From positions 5,890,001-5,954,000 of the forward strand of contig CP075492.1 of the NCBI GenBank assembly GCA_021613535.1: 64,000 nt of DNA. The letters run 5' to 3'. Positions within the stretch are counted from its first letter, which is position 1, and the number at the start of each line of letters is the position of its first letter. The translations under genes and the position numbers were made by a program. Positions 34,660 through 46,016 of the stretch are shown here, piece by piece. Origin of the DNA: Adineta vaga (taxonomy: Eukaryota; Rotifera). A model generated the notes under the pieces. It did no database searches, was not told where the DNA came from, and saw only the letters and a list, made by a program, of their open reading frames with translations.

Positions 34660-35541
34660 ATGACTACTGTATGGGCACGATGTGAAGGAGCTTTCATGGG
34701 ACATGCGATTGCATCTCAATATGATTCATCAATATTTATGGCATTAAATGTAGGTGAAAGTCTTTGTACTTGTAAAGAATATAATGGACCAGATATTCTA
34801 TCGAAACATTTGTATTTATATCATACGAAACGATATGAAGTTGGTGAAATAACAAAATATATCCATCAAGAAGCATTGACACATATAAATACACGATCAT
34901 CAACAATTACTCAAGAGAGTTTTCGATTCAATCAATCGACTATAGATGAACTTGTTCAATCAGCTCATCAGAAATCGGATGGTCATACTGCGAGTATTGG
35001 ACCAGCACAACGTTCTTATCCACTTGCTTTTTGTGCCTATATTAATGATGAAGATCTAGCTGATGTAACAATGTCAGAAGCTAAATTAACGCATCATAGT
35101 CCATTAGCAGGTCAAGTTGCGACTATTGTAAATCTTATCTGTCGTTCTCTACTTCGTAATCGCAATTGGAGTGATTCAGTTAATGCAGCATTTACAGAAG
35201 CTAATCTTCATGATGACGTTAAAAATGTCTTGATGCGTCATCGTCGCTGGCCAAATCCAATAAATGAAACGCATCCTGCCTATGCACCAACAATACTCAA
35301 TGCTGCTCTTCATTATGTTGCAACATCGAGAAGTACAGAAGAAGCTATTGAAGCTGCAGCATATGCAAAACATAAAGATTATTGTACACCCATTGTTGGA
35401 ATATTAGCTGGAGCACGATGGGGAGTGCCTGAGAAAATGTTTAAAGACCATAAAGATACTTCTAGTTTGGTAGCACTGCGAACTACAGCTAATAGACTGA
35501 TTAATCTTTGGTCTACCAATCCTTGCGATATATCTGTTTGA
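34660..35541 (+). CDS. ADP-ribosylglycohydrolase (DraG/ARH)-like protein with altered metal site
   Basis: Single-exon, 293 aa. The DraG/ARH family removes ADP-ribose from proteins or small molecules using two Mg2+. Family landmarks in order are CEGAFMGHAIA (residues 8-18), SIFMALNVGESL (24-35), SIGPAQRSYPLAF (near 112), SEAKLTHHSPLAGQVA (near 140) and PIVGILAGARWGVP (near 243-256). The first metal motif (usually TDDT) reads YDSS. The second, usually DTD before the PIVG loop, reads KDYCT, so two expected Asp ligands are missing. The fold call is good; catalytic competence is doubtful. The promoter region is shared with TTLL3 on the other strand. Confidence 0.78.
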   Translation: MTTVWARCEGAFMGHAIASQYDSSIFMALNVGESLCTCKEYNGPDILSKHLYLYHTKRYEVGEITKYIHQEALTHINTRSSTITQESFRFNQSTIDELVQSAHQKSDGHTASIGPAQRSYPLAFCAYINDEDLADVTMSEAKLTHHSPLAGQVATIVNLICRSLLRNRNWSDSVNAAFTEANLHDDVKNVLMRHRRWPNPINETHPAYAPTILNAALHYVATSRSTEEAIEAAAYAKHKDYCTPIVGILAGARWGVPEKMFKDHKDTSSLVALRTTANRLINLWSTNPCDISV

Positions 35542-35813
35542 AAAATAAATCAACTGAATTTTCATAGTAATTTTTCTTTTCTGTTAGATCGACATTCAAT
35601 TGATATTTCATAAGATGAATGAAGAATTAAGTATTTGTTTAGTTCACCAAATCGATAAGTACATAGGCAAAATTACAGAACAATATTCTTATTTATGAGA
35701 ATTTTATTTGAATAAAAGAATAAGATAATCAAGCAAACATTTATGCCAAAAAAAATCATATTTAGAATTGTTCGAGAAAAAAAGAAAGAAAGCGATGTCT
35801 TTTGTCTTAGCGA

Positions 35814-36986
35814 TTAGATGCTCTGTGTTGTTAACACATTTGGTAAGAATTTTTCAGTCATTTGTAGCATAGCTTTTGGTATCCAATGAATTCCACCTTC
35901 GGGAACATATTCAAATGGTTGTTCGACAGCAAAAACTTTTGCAAATCGATACCACCATCGAAGTGGTGCAAGAACTTGATGAGCTAAATTATGACTGACT
36001 ACACTTGAATAGCATGAAGCAGCAATATCATTGACAATCAATGTACCTGAAGAAAATATACTTGCAGAAAATTTTCTAATGAACAAAACTTTACCATGAC
36101 TAGTCATTGGTGTGAAATATCCAACACGATATTCTTCGCTAACATTTCGTACTGTGACTGGTTGAAGTTGACCTTGAACATGAATAAAAACTGTATCACG
36201 TGATTTAATTTGATTTGCTGGAATGAATTGATCATTGTGATTAACAGCAATAAAATGATTACCAGTTAAACTTAATCGATGACCGGTTTCAGTTTCGATC
36301 GAATAGAATAATGCTAAATATTCAGATAGATAGATAAATGAAGAAATATTTTTGTTCCTCATATAACTATAGGAAATCAACAAACCTGGTCTTTTTGGTT
36401 GACTATCCAACATCATAATAATTTCATCTTCTTCAATTTGTTTTTGACTATTCATAACAAGTACACGATCACCTGGTCGAAGCTCACTTAAAAGTTTTCG
36501 TTCACCATTTGCCATCGAAGCAAAATCATCACCGGAAAAACATTTTGGATTACCTTAAAGCAATATCTTTTATTCTTACTGCATTGAAACAAATTACTTA
36601 CGACGAAGTGGACATTCATCAGGTTCTGGTAAACCAGGATTAACACAACACCATTGAGCCAAATTTTGTAATTCAGTTAAACCACCTTCAGCTGCCTAAA
36701 ATATTCAATTTTAAATAGAAAACATAGGACTTGCTTGTTTTTGTCTTACCCATCCACCAATACAATTTCGTGTTTTAGTTTTAAAACATTCCATATATCG
36801 TTCAGCAAGATTACAAAATAATTTCAAATTGCCTTTGGCTGCTTGTATAATTGCTTGAACATCCAATTGTGCACATTCTGCTAATTGTACTGGATCTTCT
36901 TCTACTGGACATGGTGCTTGACTAATTGCCAATTGAATGATAAGACTTATTAGAACACAGACAAAAAGAGATCTTTGAGTTGACAT
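35814..36986 (-). CDS. Secreted Hint/Hog-domain protein related to hedgehog
   Basis: Starts MSTQRSLFVCVLISLIIQLA at 36986, a signal peptide; an upstream in-frame ATG at 37013 is less likely. A Cys-rich N-terminal module follows, with NLAERYMECFKTKTRNCIGGW and AEGGLTELQNLAQWCCVNPG. The self-processing Hint domain begins at CFSGDDF. It has KLLSELRPGDRVLVM, then HRLSLTGNHFIAV (the TxxH motif). GYFTPMTSHGTLIVNDIAAS followed by CYSSVVSHNLAH is the hedgehog-type block. Hint domains cut themselves by an N-S shift at the first Cys. In hedgehogs a Gly precedes that Cys; here it is Lys. The N-terminal module is not a hedgehog signalling domain. Four to five exons; stop at 35814. Confidence 0.85.
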
Positions 36987-37463
36987 CTTCTCCTTTCGCT
37001 TCTTGTTTTGCAAATCAATGCATAAAATGATTTTATATAAGCATTTATAGATAATCTTCTATTTTGTTTCCCTCCTCCTCTATATTGTGTCAATAAACAA
37101 GAAAATAAGTACATTATAAATTTATGTCTATATTTGATTAGGATTGTTAGAAGAAGATAATTGAAATACTAATTCAATATTATCTTTCATCCTTCCACTC
37201 GATGATTATTACTTTTTAATTAAATCGATAAATATAATCGAACAACTAAAGAGCAAATAGACTAAATCGATGATTGATCATGGTTTTATTAATATTGAGA
37301 AAAGAAAAATTCAATGCATGAAACTATACGACAAGGAAAATGTTTGATTTCTCTTTCGAAAAACAAAACTGCAACAAATTGATCTAATAATTCGTTTTTC
37401 TTATAGAAGCAACTTAATCTGGTTTTTTTTTTATTAGGACGGTGTTTTTCCTTCTTTCATCGA
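36987..37463. other. Intergenic, no gene seen
   Basis: 5' flank of the Hint gene and 3' flank of the EF-hand gene. AT-rich, nothing recognised. Confidence 0.4.
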
Positions 37464-38513
37464 CTACAATATTGGCAAAGGTACACATTGTAAAGCATTT
37501 GTTTGTCCTGAAAAAGATTGTCCTTGTGTATTAACTATATATGGTGATTGATTTGCATCGAGTGATAATACTAATGGTGTCGAACCATTGTAGACAAGCG
37601 GCGCTTGTTGAATATTAGTCGATGGAAGAGATATAATTTGTGGTTGAGAAGAATTACATGCATTGGCTTGACCAAGATAAATTGGAGTTGCAACATTCGT
37701 TTGTATTGAATTAGCAAGTGTTTCAGGAACACCATATTGAGCAAGAAAACTATGAGGATCATGTGCACCTGTTCTGAGCACATCTCGAAATGCGCCAACA
37801 AATTCAGGAAAATCAATAAAACCATCACGATTGCGATCGATAGCAACAAAGATATTTTCAATAGCTCGATCAATATTTTCATTATTAGCATCGAGAAGTG
37901 CCTCACGTAATAGTTGACGAAACACAACACGATCGATTTTATTTGCTCCACCACGTGTTAAATTTAAATATTCTCGATGAAGAAGCGCAACATCAGCTGG
38001 ATTCAATCCAGATATATTAGCAACAGCAGCATAGTCGGAATCTCGATAACCAGCAGGACCAAATGGATTTGTTGGCTGATAGGGATAAGCAGCATTTCCA
38101 GCTAATCGTTGTAGAATAGGACTTGGTGGTGGATATGCAGGTGGTGCATATGAAGGCGGTGGAGTAATGCTACGACCACCTCCATAGGGCATTGGTGGTG
38201 GTTGTGATGGTGGATAAGGACTACCATAGGATGGTCCTGATGCATTGACAATAGGAGGACCACTGTAGGATCGTGGACTTGGTGCACGCCCTTGTTGCAT
38301 TTGAGATTGAAAATTTTGAATTGTTCGTTGAGCATCTTCATATTGTCGAAGTTGTTTACGATTGAGTGTTGACGGACCACCAATACCACTCATGACTGGA
38401 CTAGCTGGTCTTGGTGGTGGTAATAGAATACCTGTCGGTGGATATTGCGGATATTGTGGCAATTGTGGAAAAGCAACATTCGGCTGTTTACGACGTGATG
38501 AACCTCCACCCAT
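37464..38513 (-). CDS. EF-hand protein with Pro/Gly/Tyr-rich N-terminus
   Basis: Single-exon, 349 aa. It begins MGGGSSRRK, which fits N-myristoylation plus a basic membrane patch. Residues 15-155 are rich in Pro, Tyr, Gly and Ser (PPPSYAPPAYPPPSP). Residues 168-245 form an EF-hand pair. The first hand is degenerate (LNLTRGGANKIDRVVFRQLL). The second is canonical, with loop DRNRDGFIDFPE at 226-237. The C-terminal 90 residues are Gln/Asn/Ser-rich. It is likely a calcium-responsive, membrane-associated adaptor; this is inference from the layout. No named orthologue recognised. Confidence 0.75.
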   Translation of the reverse strand: MGGGSSRRKQPNVAFPQLPQYPQYPPTGILLPPPRPASPVMSGIGGPSTLNRKQLRQYEDAQRTIQNFQSQMQQGRAPSPRSYSGPPIVNASGPSYGSPYPPSQPPPMPYGGGRSITPPPSYAPPAYPPPSPILQRLAGNAAYPYQPTNPFGPAGYRDSDYAAVANISGLNPADVALLHREYLNLTRGGANKIDRVVFRQLLREALLDANNENIDRAIENIFVAIDRNRDGFIDFPEFVGAFRDVLRTGAHDPHSFLAQYGVPETLANSIQTNVATPIYLGQANACNSSQPQIISLPSTNIQQAPLVYNGSTPLVLSLDANQSPYIVNTQGQSFSGQTNALQCVPLPIL

Positions 38514-39456
38514 TGATTATTTTAGTTCTGATTTGAACACGTTAGTAATCAACTTCTATCAAGGGTGAAGGTACCCTGTATACAGTAATAATCAGAACAG
38601 AGGAAGAGAGAAAAAATGATCGTTTCACTTGACTGAATATCATATCGATATATACAAATATGCAAAGTCTGTCTTTGCTTCAGCTGTCAAGGTTTAAATT
38701 GACACGTATATACGTATTTCACGTAGCACAAAAACCATGACCTTCTCTTTTTATGATTAATAACTATAACCAAAATGAACAAAAGAAAAAATGTATCCTT
38801 GTATATGCAAAAACCTTTTTGCCTTTTGCAAAGTATCTTTTGAGATCTCGAAAACAGTTTCTTCATCTGATTCTTTTTGGGTTTTTTTTTATTCGAACTT
38901 TGTTCTTACACGAATCGAATATCCAGCCAAAGACAAGAAGAAAATGTTTTTGTGAAGAACAGAAGGAGCAGAAGAAACGAAAGGGTTTTTAGAAGCGTAT
39001 CCGTGTGTGTATAGATATATGCTCGTTTATAAACAAGATCAACAAAAAGCAAAACGAACGAAGAAGAAGAAGAAGAAAAAAGAATACTGTGTTTTAGTAA
39101 ATATCCAAAAAACCGGTGAATATCAAACAACAATAACAATAACAAACAAGATCTTTGTTTTGAATGACATCAAAAGAAAAGAAAAATCAACGTTCAAAAA
39201 GAAAATATCTGAGATGATGATGCTCGATAAAACAACAAAAAATAATTCATAGGGAAAAACAACGTTTTATTTTTGTGTACTCATATCTTTGCATCACACA
39301 GATATATATGTATAAATATGTCTGAGATAGAAAGTTAACAAAAAAAACGAGCAAAACATACATATACACACACACACACACTCACGTTTATTAAAGGAAC
39401 TGACGGGGGGAAGACAAAACTGTACAGTATGTTAGCTTTGAATATGATTGGTTTGT
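38514..39456. other. Intergenic, no gene seen
   Basis: Contains an AAG-rich run near 39060-39080, a CA microsatellite near 39366-39382 and 3' sequence of the hnRNP gene. No promoter motif identified. Confidence 0.45.
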
Positions 39457-41326
39457 CTATTGACGATTATAATTGGCCGGAGGTGCCGTCTCAGACGAGA
39501 AATGATCATAACCAGTTGGTGCTTGGTATGCAAATGCATTAGGTTGACCTGTTGATGTTTCGGCACCGTAATTATATTGATTTGCTGGACCTTGGGAGTT
39601 CTGTGCTTGATTGTAATTCCAACCTGGATAGGAATATTGTGCCGAACTGGAATTTGCAGCTTGTGTATTATTTGAATTACCTGATTGAGATCGTCCTTGC
39701 CCATAAGAATTACCTTGAGGATGTGGACCAACTTGCCAAGTTGCATTGGAAGCTGATGCTGATGATGGACCATAAGAACCATAGGAACGAGGATCAGCTG
39801 AAATGAAACAAAAGATGATATGAATAGAGAGAAACATGAAGTTATTTTTTACCATAGTTAGGATTTTGCCATTGTGCAGGGCTTAATGGTGACCATGCTT
39901 GATTATTTGTTTGTAATTGTTGTCGATTAGATTGTGAACGATTTTGTCCTTGTTGATTTGTTTGTTGACTAGAGAAGAATTTTTTATTTATGAAAGAACT
40001 AATGGATAGATGTATTTTACTTATAAAATGGATAATGTTGTTGTTGAGCAGCTAATGCTACTTGTTGATATTGCAATTGTTGTTGTGATCGTTGTTCTAA
40101 ATGACAGACTTATGTTGAGAAAGGAAAAAGAAAATTTTTTCCACAGATTTTTATTTACGTGGTTGATATTGAAAAAGATTTTGATTCAAACCTGGCATAT
40201 TGTAATGTGTTAATGCTTGTTGTTGTTGCATCATATTATTTGTTTGTTGATTATTTTCCAAATTTTTTGGATTTGCATGTTTACAATCGATTGATTTACC
40301 TCCTAATGTATGTCGAGGTTGTTTTAGTACTTCTTCGGCACTTTGTTCGTTTTCAAAAAGTATGAAACAAAATGGACGACGTTTTTGTTTGACTTTATCG
40401 ATGGGTGCTTCTATTTGAGCGATCTAAAGAAAAGAAAAATGATTACTTTTTTCTCTTCAAATCTTTAAATCTTTAATAGATGATTTTACATTTCCAAATT
40501 GGGAGAAATATTCGCTTAATTCTGCATCTGTTATTTCTGTATCTAAGCCACCAACAAAAACTTTACGAGCCAATGCTTGATCACGACGATGTGCAGATTT
40601 CGTATCAACACGTTTGCCTTGAATAATATGTGCTTCTTGTGCATAAACCTTCGAGAAAAATTCATTGACTATATATATTTTTTTCTTTTATAATTGAATT
40701 ACTTTGTTAGGTGTATCGGGATCTTCAAAAAGAACAAAACCAAAACCTTTTGAACGACCAAATTTATCGTATTTAACAGTTGCATTTTCGACAGCTCCAA
40801 AATTGGAAAAATAATCACGAAGATGTTCTAAAAGCAATTTTATATGTAAGATTTCATACAAGAAAAATATGTATCTTACCCATCTTCGTATCAGGACTCA
40901 GACCACCAACAAAGACTTTTCTTTTACTAAACAACTCTCATACAATTAATTTGATAGAAAAAAAACGAAATATTATCTTTACTTGACAGAATCATTCGTC
41001 GCATTATCAACTCCATTATTATTATTTTGTCGACGTTGCTGTTGTTGATGCATCGATGAACCATTATATGTAACATATTTCTGCGGTGGTAACATTGGTC
41101 TCATATAACCATTGTTACTATTTAAATATTTCGCCGGTGGACCTGAATAGATTGTTCCTGTAATTGGTGATGCTGTAGCTTGCTGTTGATTTTGTTGTTG
41201 TTTCATTGCAAACATTTGCATTTGATTTTCAAACCCATGTCCAAGATTATCTGCACTTGGACGTGCAGCTTGAAAACCTGGGTTATTATTGTTTGTTGAT
41301 GATGAAACACCTTGATCGGTCGACAT
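39457..41326 (-). CDS. hnRNP A/B- or D-like RNA-binding protein with two RRMs
   Basis: Likely binds pre-mRNA or mRNA in nucleus and cytoplasm. Starts MSTDQGVSSSTNNNNPG at 41326, followed by a Gln/Asn-rich N-terminus. RRM1 (near 40600-40920) has KRKVFVGGLSPDTKM (RNP2) and SKGFGFVLFEDPDTPN (RNP1), and ends GKRVDTKSAHRR. RRM2 (near 40270-40580) has RKVFVGGLDTEITDAELSEY and KRRPFCFILFENEQSAEEVL, and ends GGKSIDCKHANPK. The tail is a Gln/Asn/Tyr/Gly-rich low-complexity domain (PGWNYNQAQNSQGPANQYNY) of the kind that drives condensates in hnRNPs. About seven exons; stop at 39457. Exact subfamily (A/B, D or squid-like) unresolved. Confidence 0.85.
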
Positions 41327-42185
41327 TCAGATACGATAAATAGTTACACACACGAACAAACAAAGTGAACACAAAGAAGAAAAGAACGAGAAGGTAGAAA
41401 AAAGAAAGAACAAGATTTGTGAACAAACGAAACACACACGAAAAAAAAGAAAAAGCAACTATGTAAGTCCTAAAAAAACAAACAAAAAGTTTAAAGAAAA
41501 AAGAGAAAAAAAATCGATCAAGATAAATAGATAAACAAAGAAAATATAACCAATCCTCTACGATTACACACTTATGCACTTTAAAAGACGTTGTTTTGTC
41601 TACTAACTACTGCAGATGGAACTTGAATATGGTGTACCGCAATGATAAGGTAATATTTGTATATAGACTATCCGTTCCGGTAGAGTGATATACAAGTGAC
41701 AAAACAACAAACAAATATTGTTGCTTAGAAAGAAAAATACATAAATAATAGTGCAAAAAACTATAGACTTGGATGGTGTGTCTATCATTCTTATTTCATA
41801 ATACATAAGAAAGTTGTTCACAAATACACATTGATGAACATTTCGTAAACTGTTTAACTTTCGAGTTTAATAATGTTTGTGGAACTTGTATCAATTGTTC
41901 ATGATTACAAATACCTGAGAAATGCCAAAATACTTAACAGAATCAATAGTCTTTCTGTAAGTTTCTGAAAAAAATTATATTTCAATCCTTGAATTGTGTC
42001 GATTGTATGTGAAGAACACAGACATTTTAGAACAGCAGCAAACAATGGTGTGGGTGTGAGTTAACAAGAGATCTACATCCTCAGCAGAAATTGCTTTATT
42101 ATCGAAAATTTTTACAATATTGTACATTGAAATTATTAATGATACTAAATCTATAGAATAGAATTTTAAATGACGATATTTATTG
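41327..42185. other. Intergenic or 5' UTR, no coding gene seen
   Basis: The first 250 nt are A-rich on the plus strand and probably 5' leader of the hnRNP gene. The rest has stops in all frames. Confidence 0.4.
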
Positions 42186-43220
42186 TTACAGTTGAGCTTC
42201 TATATGAATAATATACTTTTGGAATAAAGTTTCTTCAACACTTTTTATACGAAAAGTAGTACCGGCTGGAATTAACACTTCTTCTTCTACACTAAAGTGG
42301 GAAAGGTGCGAAATACTACAGCCGCGTACTCCACTGACTTTAACATTGGCAATATGAATGATAAAGAGTGTGTTTGTGCTATATAACTCGGCCACATCAC
42401 GTTTGCGGCTTGTTGATGTAAATGACAGCCATGTCTGCCAATGTCCTATAGAGCGTTTGTACATCTGAATATCTGCATATGACAAATTCACGCCTCGAAA
42501 TACTTCCCCGTAGAATCCTTTGTCGCTTCGTGAATATTTGAGAAGAAAGTAGCAGAATGGACCAAGTGTTTCTAATTTTGTACGATCACAGTCACGTACT
42601 GCTGTGTTCAATGCAGCATAAAGGAAACTATCGCATGTATAAAAACCAATGCAGATTTTGGGCACTTCTTGCGGAAGATTAGGTAGTCCTTTACAAGCAC
42701 GAATCTTTTCGGCCATATATGCTGCTATAGCTTTACTGTTGTTGTGATGTAAAAGAGCTTCTCGTTCGATACCTTTAGCACATTCTTCAGTACATATTGA
42801 CACGTCAATGAAAGCTCGACTACCGGACGATGTCTTCAACCATTCATTCAAAAAAGGACACCAAGCGTCAGGCGCTCCGAAAGACACAGATCTAATATCC
42901 GAAGATATTGTTGCAATATTTGAAGAGAATCGATGTTCCCGCTTACACATCTGTTGACTATCTCCTAGTTGACGTTTAACAGGTCGTTGCTTTGATTCGT
43001 CAGTGAGATCTACTTGAATCAAATGTTCAAAATCAATTCTATATTCATCCAGAGCTACACCTGTCCTTTTCTGCTGGAAAGCTTCTTCGATAATTTTAGT
43101 TTCAATATCTCCATATTTAGTCCAATCAGATAAAGATGATTCATTATTCTGTATATTTGGCCACGGATTGACATTTGACTTGAAATACCAGAAGACGACT
43201 TCGTTTTTCTCTATTTCCAT
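42186..43220 (-). CDS. WWE domain plus ADP-ribosyltransferase (ART) protein
   Basis: About 344 aa from ATG 43220. An acceptor TTGAAATAG just upstream (near 43251) suggests an extra 5' exon or UTR intron. Residues 6-83 are a WWE domain (VVFWYFKSNVNPWPN, then a central WTKYGDIETKIIEEAF and RIDFEHLIQVDL). WWE binds ADP-ribose units in known cases. Residues 210-340 are an ART with all three signatures: VFRGVNLS (R242), LSFTSTSRKRD (STS at 269-271) and FSVEEEVLIPAGTTFRI (E-E-E at 312-314). The intact ExE predicts arginine-directed transfer. No signal peptide or TPR. It likely reads and writes ADP-ribose marks inside the cell (inference). The catalytic motifs are intact, unlike the altered copy at 6794-8002. 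Confidence 0.88.
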   Translation of the reverse strand: MEIEKNEVVFWYFKSNVNPWPNIQNNESSLSDWTKYGDIETKIIEEAFQQKRTGVALDEYRIDFEHLIQVDLTDESKQRPVKRQLGDSQQMCKREHRFSSNIATISSDIRSVSFGAPDAWCPFLNEWLKTSSGSRAFIDVSICTEECAKGIEREALLHHNNSKAIAAYMAEKIRACKGLPNLPQEVPKICIGFYTCDSFLYAALNTAVRDCDRTKLETLGPFCYFLLKYSRSDKGFYGEVFRGVNLSYADIQMYKRSIGHWQTWLSFTSTSRKRDVAELYSTNTLFIIHIANVKVSGVRGCSISHLSHFSVEEEVLIPAGTTFRIKSVEETLFQKYIIHIEAQL

Positions 43221-43464
43221 TAGTTGTATCCGTACCGATGATAAAGAATCTATTTCAAAAAAGAAGAAAGGTATGAGAACAAGAATCAGCATACAAATTC
43301 GATATTCATGTCAAAATCTACAAAGTTTTTTTTGAAACATTTGCGCATTTTGAATAGACGAATCCTTACTAATATTCAGTCAATCAAACTTTTTTTCCGA
43401 CAGCGAGATCGTTAATCAAAAAAAAAAATACTCACACGAATACTCTCATTCAAAATATATTAAA

Positions 43465-43737
43465 ATGAATAATACATGCAGTTTCAAATACATCAGTTTA
43501 CGTACTCAACTTCCAGTTCAAGCTAAAGGCATCGAACGAACACTAAACTATTTGAAAGCTGAATTCAATGTGAACTGCATTGAATTACCTAGTGCTAGAT
43601 ACTATCAAACAATTGGACCTGGACCGGAATTATTTGCTGTTATTGATACTGTTGTCTTCTATCAAGTGGACAGTCACTGGTATTCATACCGAACTGCCAC
43701 TGATATTGAATATGGAATGATGAATTTTGATCAATAA
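43465..43737 (+). CDS. Small hypothetical protein, 90 aa
   Basis: Single open frame from ATG to TAA, with no signal peptide or TM segment. Sequence includes SLRTQLPVQAKGIERTLNYL, then NVNCIELPSARYY and FAVIDTVVFYQVDSHWYSYR. The residue mix looks like a real folded protein (aromatics, regular alternation). It lies head to head with the WWE-ART gene, about 215-245 nt apart. Family not recognised. Confidence 0.5.
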   Translation: MNNTCSFKYISLRTQLPVQAKGIERTLNYLKAEFNVNCIELPSARYYQTIGPGPELFAVIDTVVFYQVDSHWYSYRTATDIEYGMMNFDQ

Positions 43738-44151
43738 AATAAAGTGACACCCTAACGAGCCTTTTTTTTGAAAAAAAGAAATTGTTCAGCATAATTGATG
43801 TGTGCTAATTCAAGATTGAGAACATTAAGATAAGGAAATATAATTAACGTAAGCGAATGATTTTTATATTTTGATGATTTATCATTCTGAAACGATAATA
43901 TTTGAAAATGAATAAATATGAAATCGATCTCTAATTTTCATTGTTTTAGCATTAGAATATGAATCGATTTGCTGCTATTATCTATAGATAAAACTACGTT
44001 GAATATTGTATTGCTGTTTCTGACAGGAATAGGTGATTGAAGCCATTTCTCGAACTCGTCCATCTCTCCTATGTTCACTTTAGATGTATCATTATGTACA
44101 AACGTACGTATCGCTGAACATTTCAAAAACTTTGTTCTTCTATTTTAATCA
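43738..44151. other. Intergenic, possible relic on the minus strand
   Basis: 3' flanks of the 90-aa ORF and the RBR gene. A 62-codon minus frame (43938-44126) with DEFEKWLQSPIPVRNSNTIF could be a coding relic or a lost exon. I cannot place it. Confidence 0.25.
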
Positions 44152-45682
44152 TTAGATTTTTGTCAATAGCGAACAGCCATATTCGGAAAAATGAAAATTT
44201 CCATAAATTTGTTCTCCACATACAAAACAAAAATTAGTTTCACATTTTCCACAAAACAAACTATTTTTTGTTCCAATTTTCACATGTGCCTCTCGACAAT
44301 CTTTTTTTGGACATAATTGAACTCGTTTAGCAATATCTGTTTCAATGGCTTTTCCACTTGAATCATAGAAAACTCGTGCAACTTGTTCATTCAATTCAGG
44401 TGTAAGTATTGCACCGGCTTTTTCAGGTTTTCTTTCACATGGATGTGGAACATAAGCACGTCCGTACCATCCACATTCCCAACAGAAATGTACTTGACAT
44501 GCTCGACAATGCATGTGTTGGCAGCCACCATTCTTTTCAATTCGAACAGTACATGCTGGGCAAGGTTTGGAACAACGTTCAATCGTTTGAATATTCGAAA
44601 TTTCTAGTAGTAGTTTCTTAATTTCAATTGGATTTCGAAATGTCGATTCATCTTTAGGATCTTGCATCAATTTCTCAAATAGTTTCTGTTTTGGACATTC
44701 CAATTGTGGATGCCAACATTCTTGACAACGACGACAGAATGTAAATTCACAATGAGAACATTCAGCAAAAGATGAATGATTGCCTGAAGTACTTTCTGAT
44801 GGTATACATATAATCGAATGATTACAACGTGGACACCATACCATATCAACAGTTTGTTCTAATAAACGCTGTTGATATTTCAATAATAATTTATCATCAG
44901 AAAACATTCGACGAAGTTCAGAAAGAAATAACGTCGAATTACAATCATAACAATTGATTTGTTTGATTTGATGATTATTATTTAGACATTGTTTTGCATG
45001 AGAATTCAAACAAGATAAACATGCGTAATGATGACATTTTTCAAATTGTAAACAATTCTTTGCATCTTCATCTTGTAAACTGCAAACAATCCATAGAATA
45101 TCAACTCAATTTCGCAATGTCTTATCAATACACTTACCATATTGGACATGTATGAATATTTTGATCGAATTCATGTTGATCTTGCATTCGATTATATTCA
45201 ATTAATTGTTCATAGATTCGTTTTGATCCAATTTTGTCATAGTTTGTTTCAAATCGTTTATCAGTGATTGACGATAGAGTCGAACAAAGGATCAAGCGAT
45301 CTGATAGGCTGTAGACATATTCTTTTAATAATTCAATCCAGGTATAAACAATGACTTCACCAGATTGCCATTTAGCATCTATTTGATTTGTTAAGAAAGT
45401 TAATTGATCAGACGTTAAATAATCACAAAGTATACAATAAATTGGTGGATCTATTTGTGGATAGGTTTGTTTATAAGTGAGACGAAGAGTTATAGGCGGT
45501 AGATGTGAAATTTCAGTTGATATATTTGATAGCTGATGAATAAGAATGGTTTTATTTGGTAAAAAGTCAAAGCGAATAATCAAATCGAAGATGGGTAACT
45601 CATCATCATTACTCAACAGCACAAAATCTTCGTTGAAGATTGATTTTAAGACCGACAATTCTTCTTCAGATGCCGCATTCAT
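44152..45682 (-). CDS. RNF14: RNF14-like RBR E3 ubiquitin ligase (RWD plus RING1-IBR-RING2), 2 exons
   Basis: Transfers ubiquitin through a RING2 cysteine thioester. Starts MNAASEEELSVLKSIFNEDF at 45682. Residues 1-130 are an RWD domain (LTYKQTYPQIDPPIYCI). The intron (about 45080-45137) falls inside the RING1 codon for the second Cys and gives CPICLQDEDAKNC once spliced. RING1 continues CHHYACLSCLNSHAKQC. The IBR has CPRCNHSIICI and CSHCEFTFCRRCQECWHP. RING2 has CPACTVRIEKNGGCQHMHC followed by CWECGW; the catalytic Cys is in NGGC. An extra Cys-rich tail (LFCGKCETNFCFVCGEQIYG) follows. Domain order and the RWD head match RNF14. Confidence 0.88.
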
Positions 45683-46016
45683 CCTCTTTTTCTATCACGT
45701 CTAGGTAATAGTTGTATCTTTATATAGCTATGCAAAAGTGAAATTGCATAGAAATTTCGCAATAACGAACAATGATTCATCATCACAATGTTTTTTTTTT
45801 ATTTTGACCATAAACAGCAGCATATAAAAAAAAGAAAAGAAAGCGTGTAATAGAGAATTTCACACAACAAGCAAAATGATGTTCATGTCGGCGCAACAAT
45901 AATAAAAGAATAAAACGAATAGACAAACAGACAGAGAGAAAGAGAGAAAGAGAAGAAAAATGGATTTAAACTAAGTCATGAAAACTGACTGGAATTGTAT
46001 ATTTTATTTGACCATT
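45683..46016. other. Intergenic, no gene seen
   Basis: RNF14 5' flank and calreticulin 3' end; contains a GA-rich run near 45930-45955. Confidence 0.4.
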
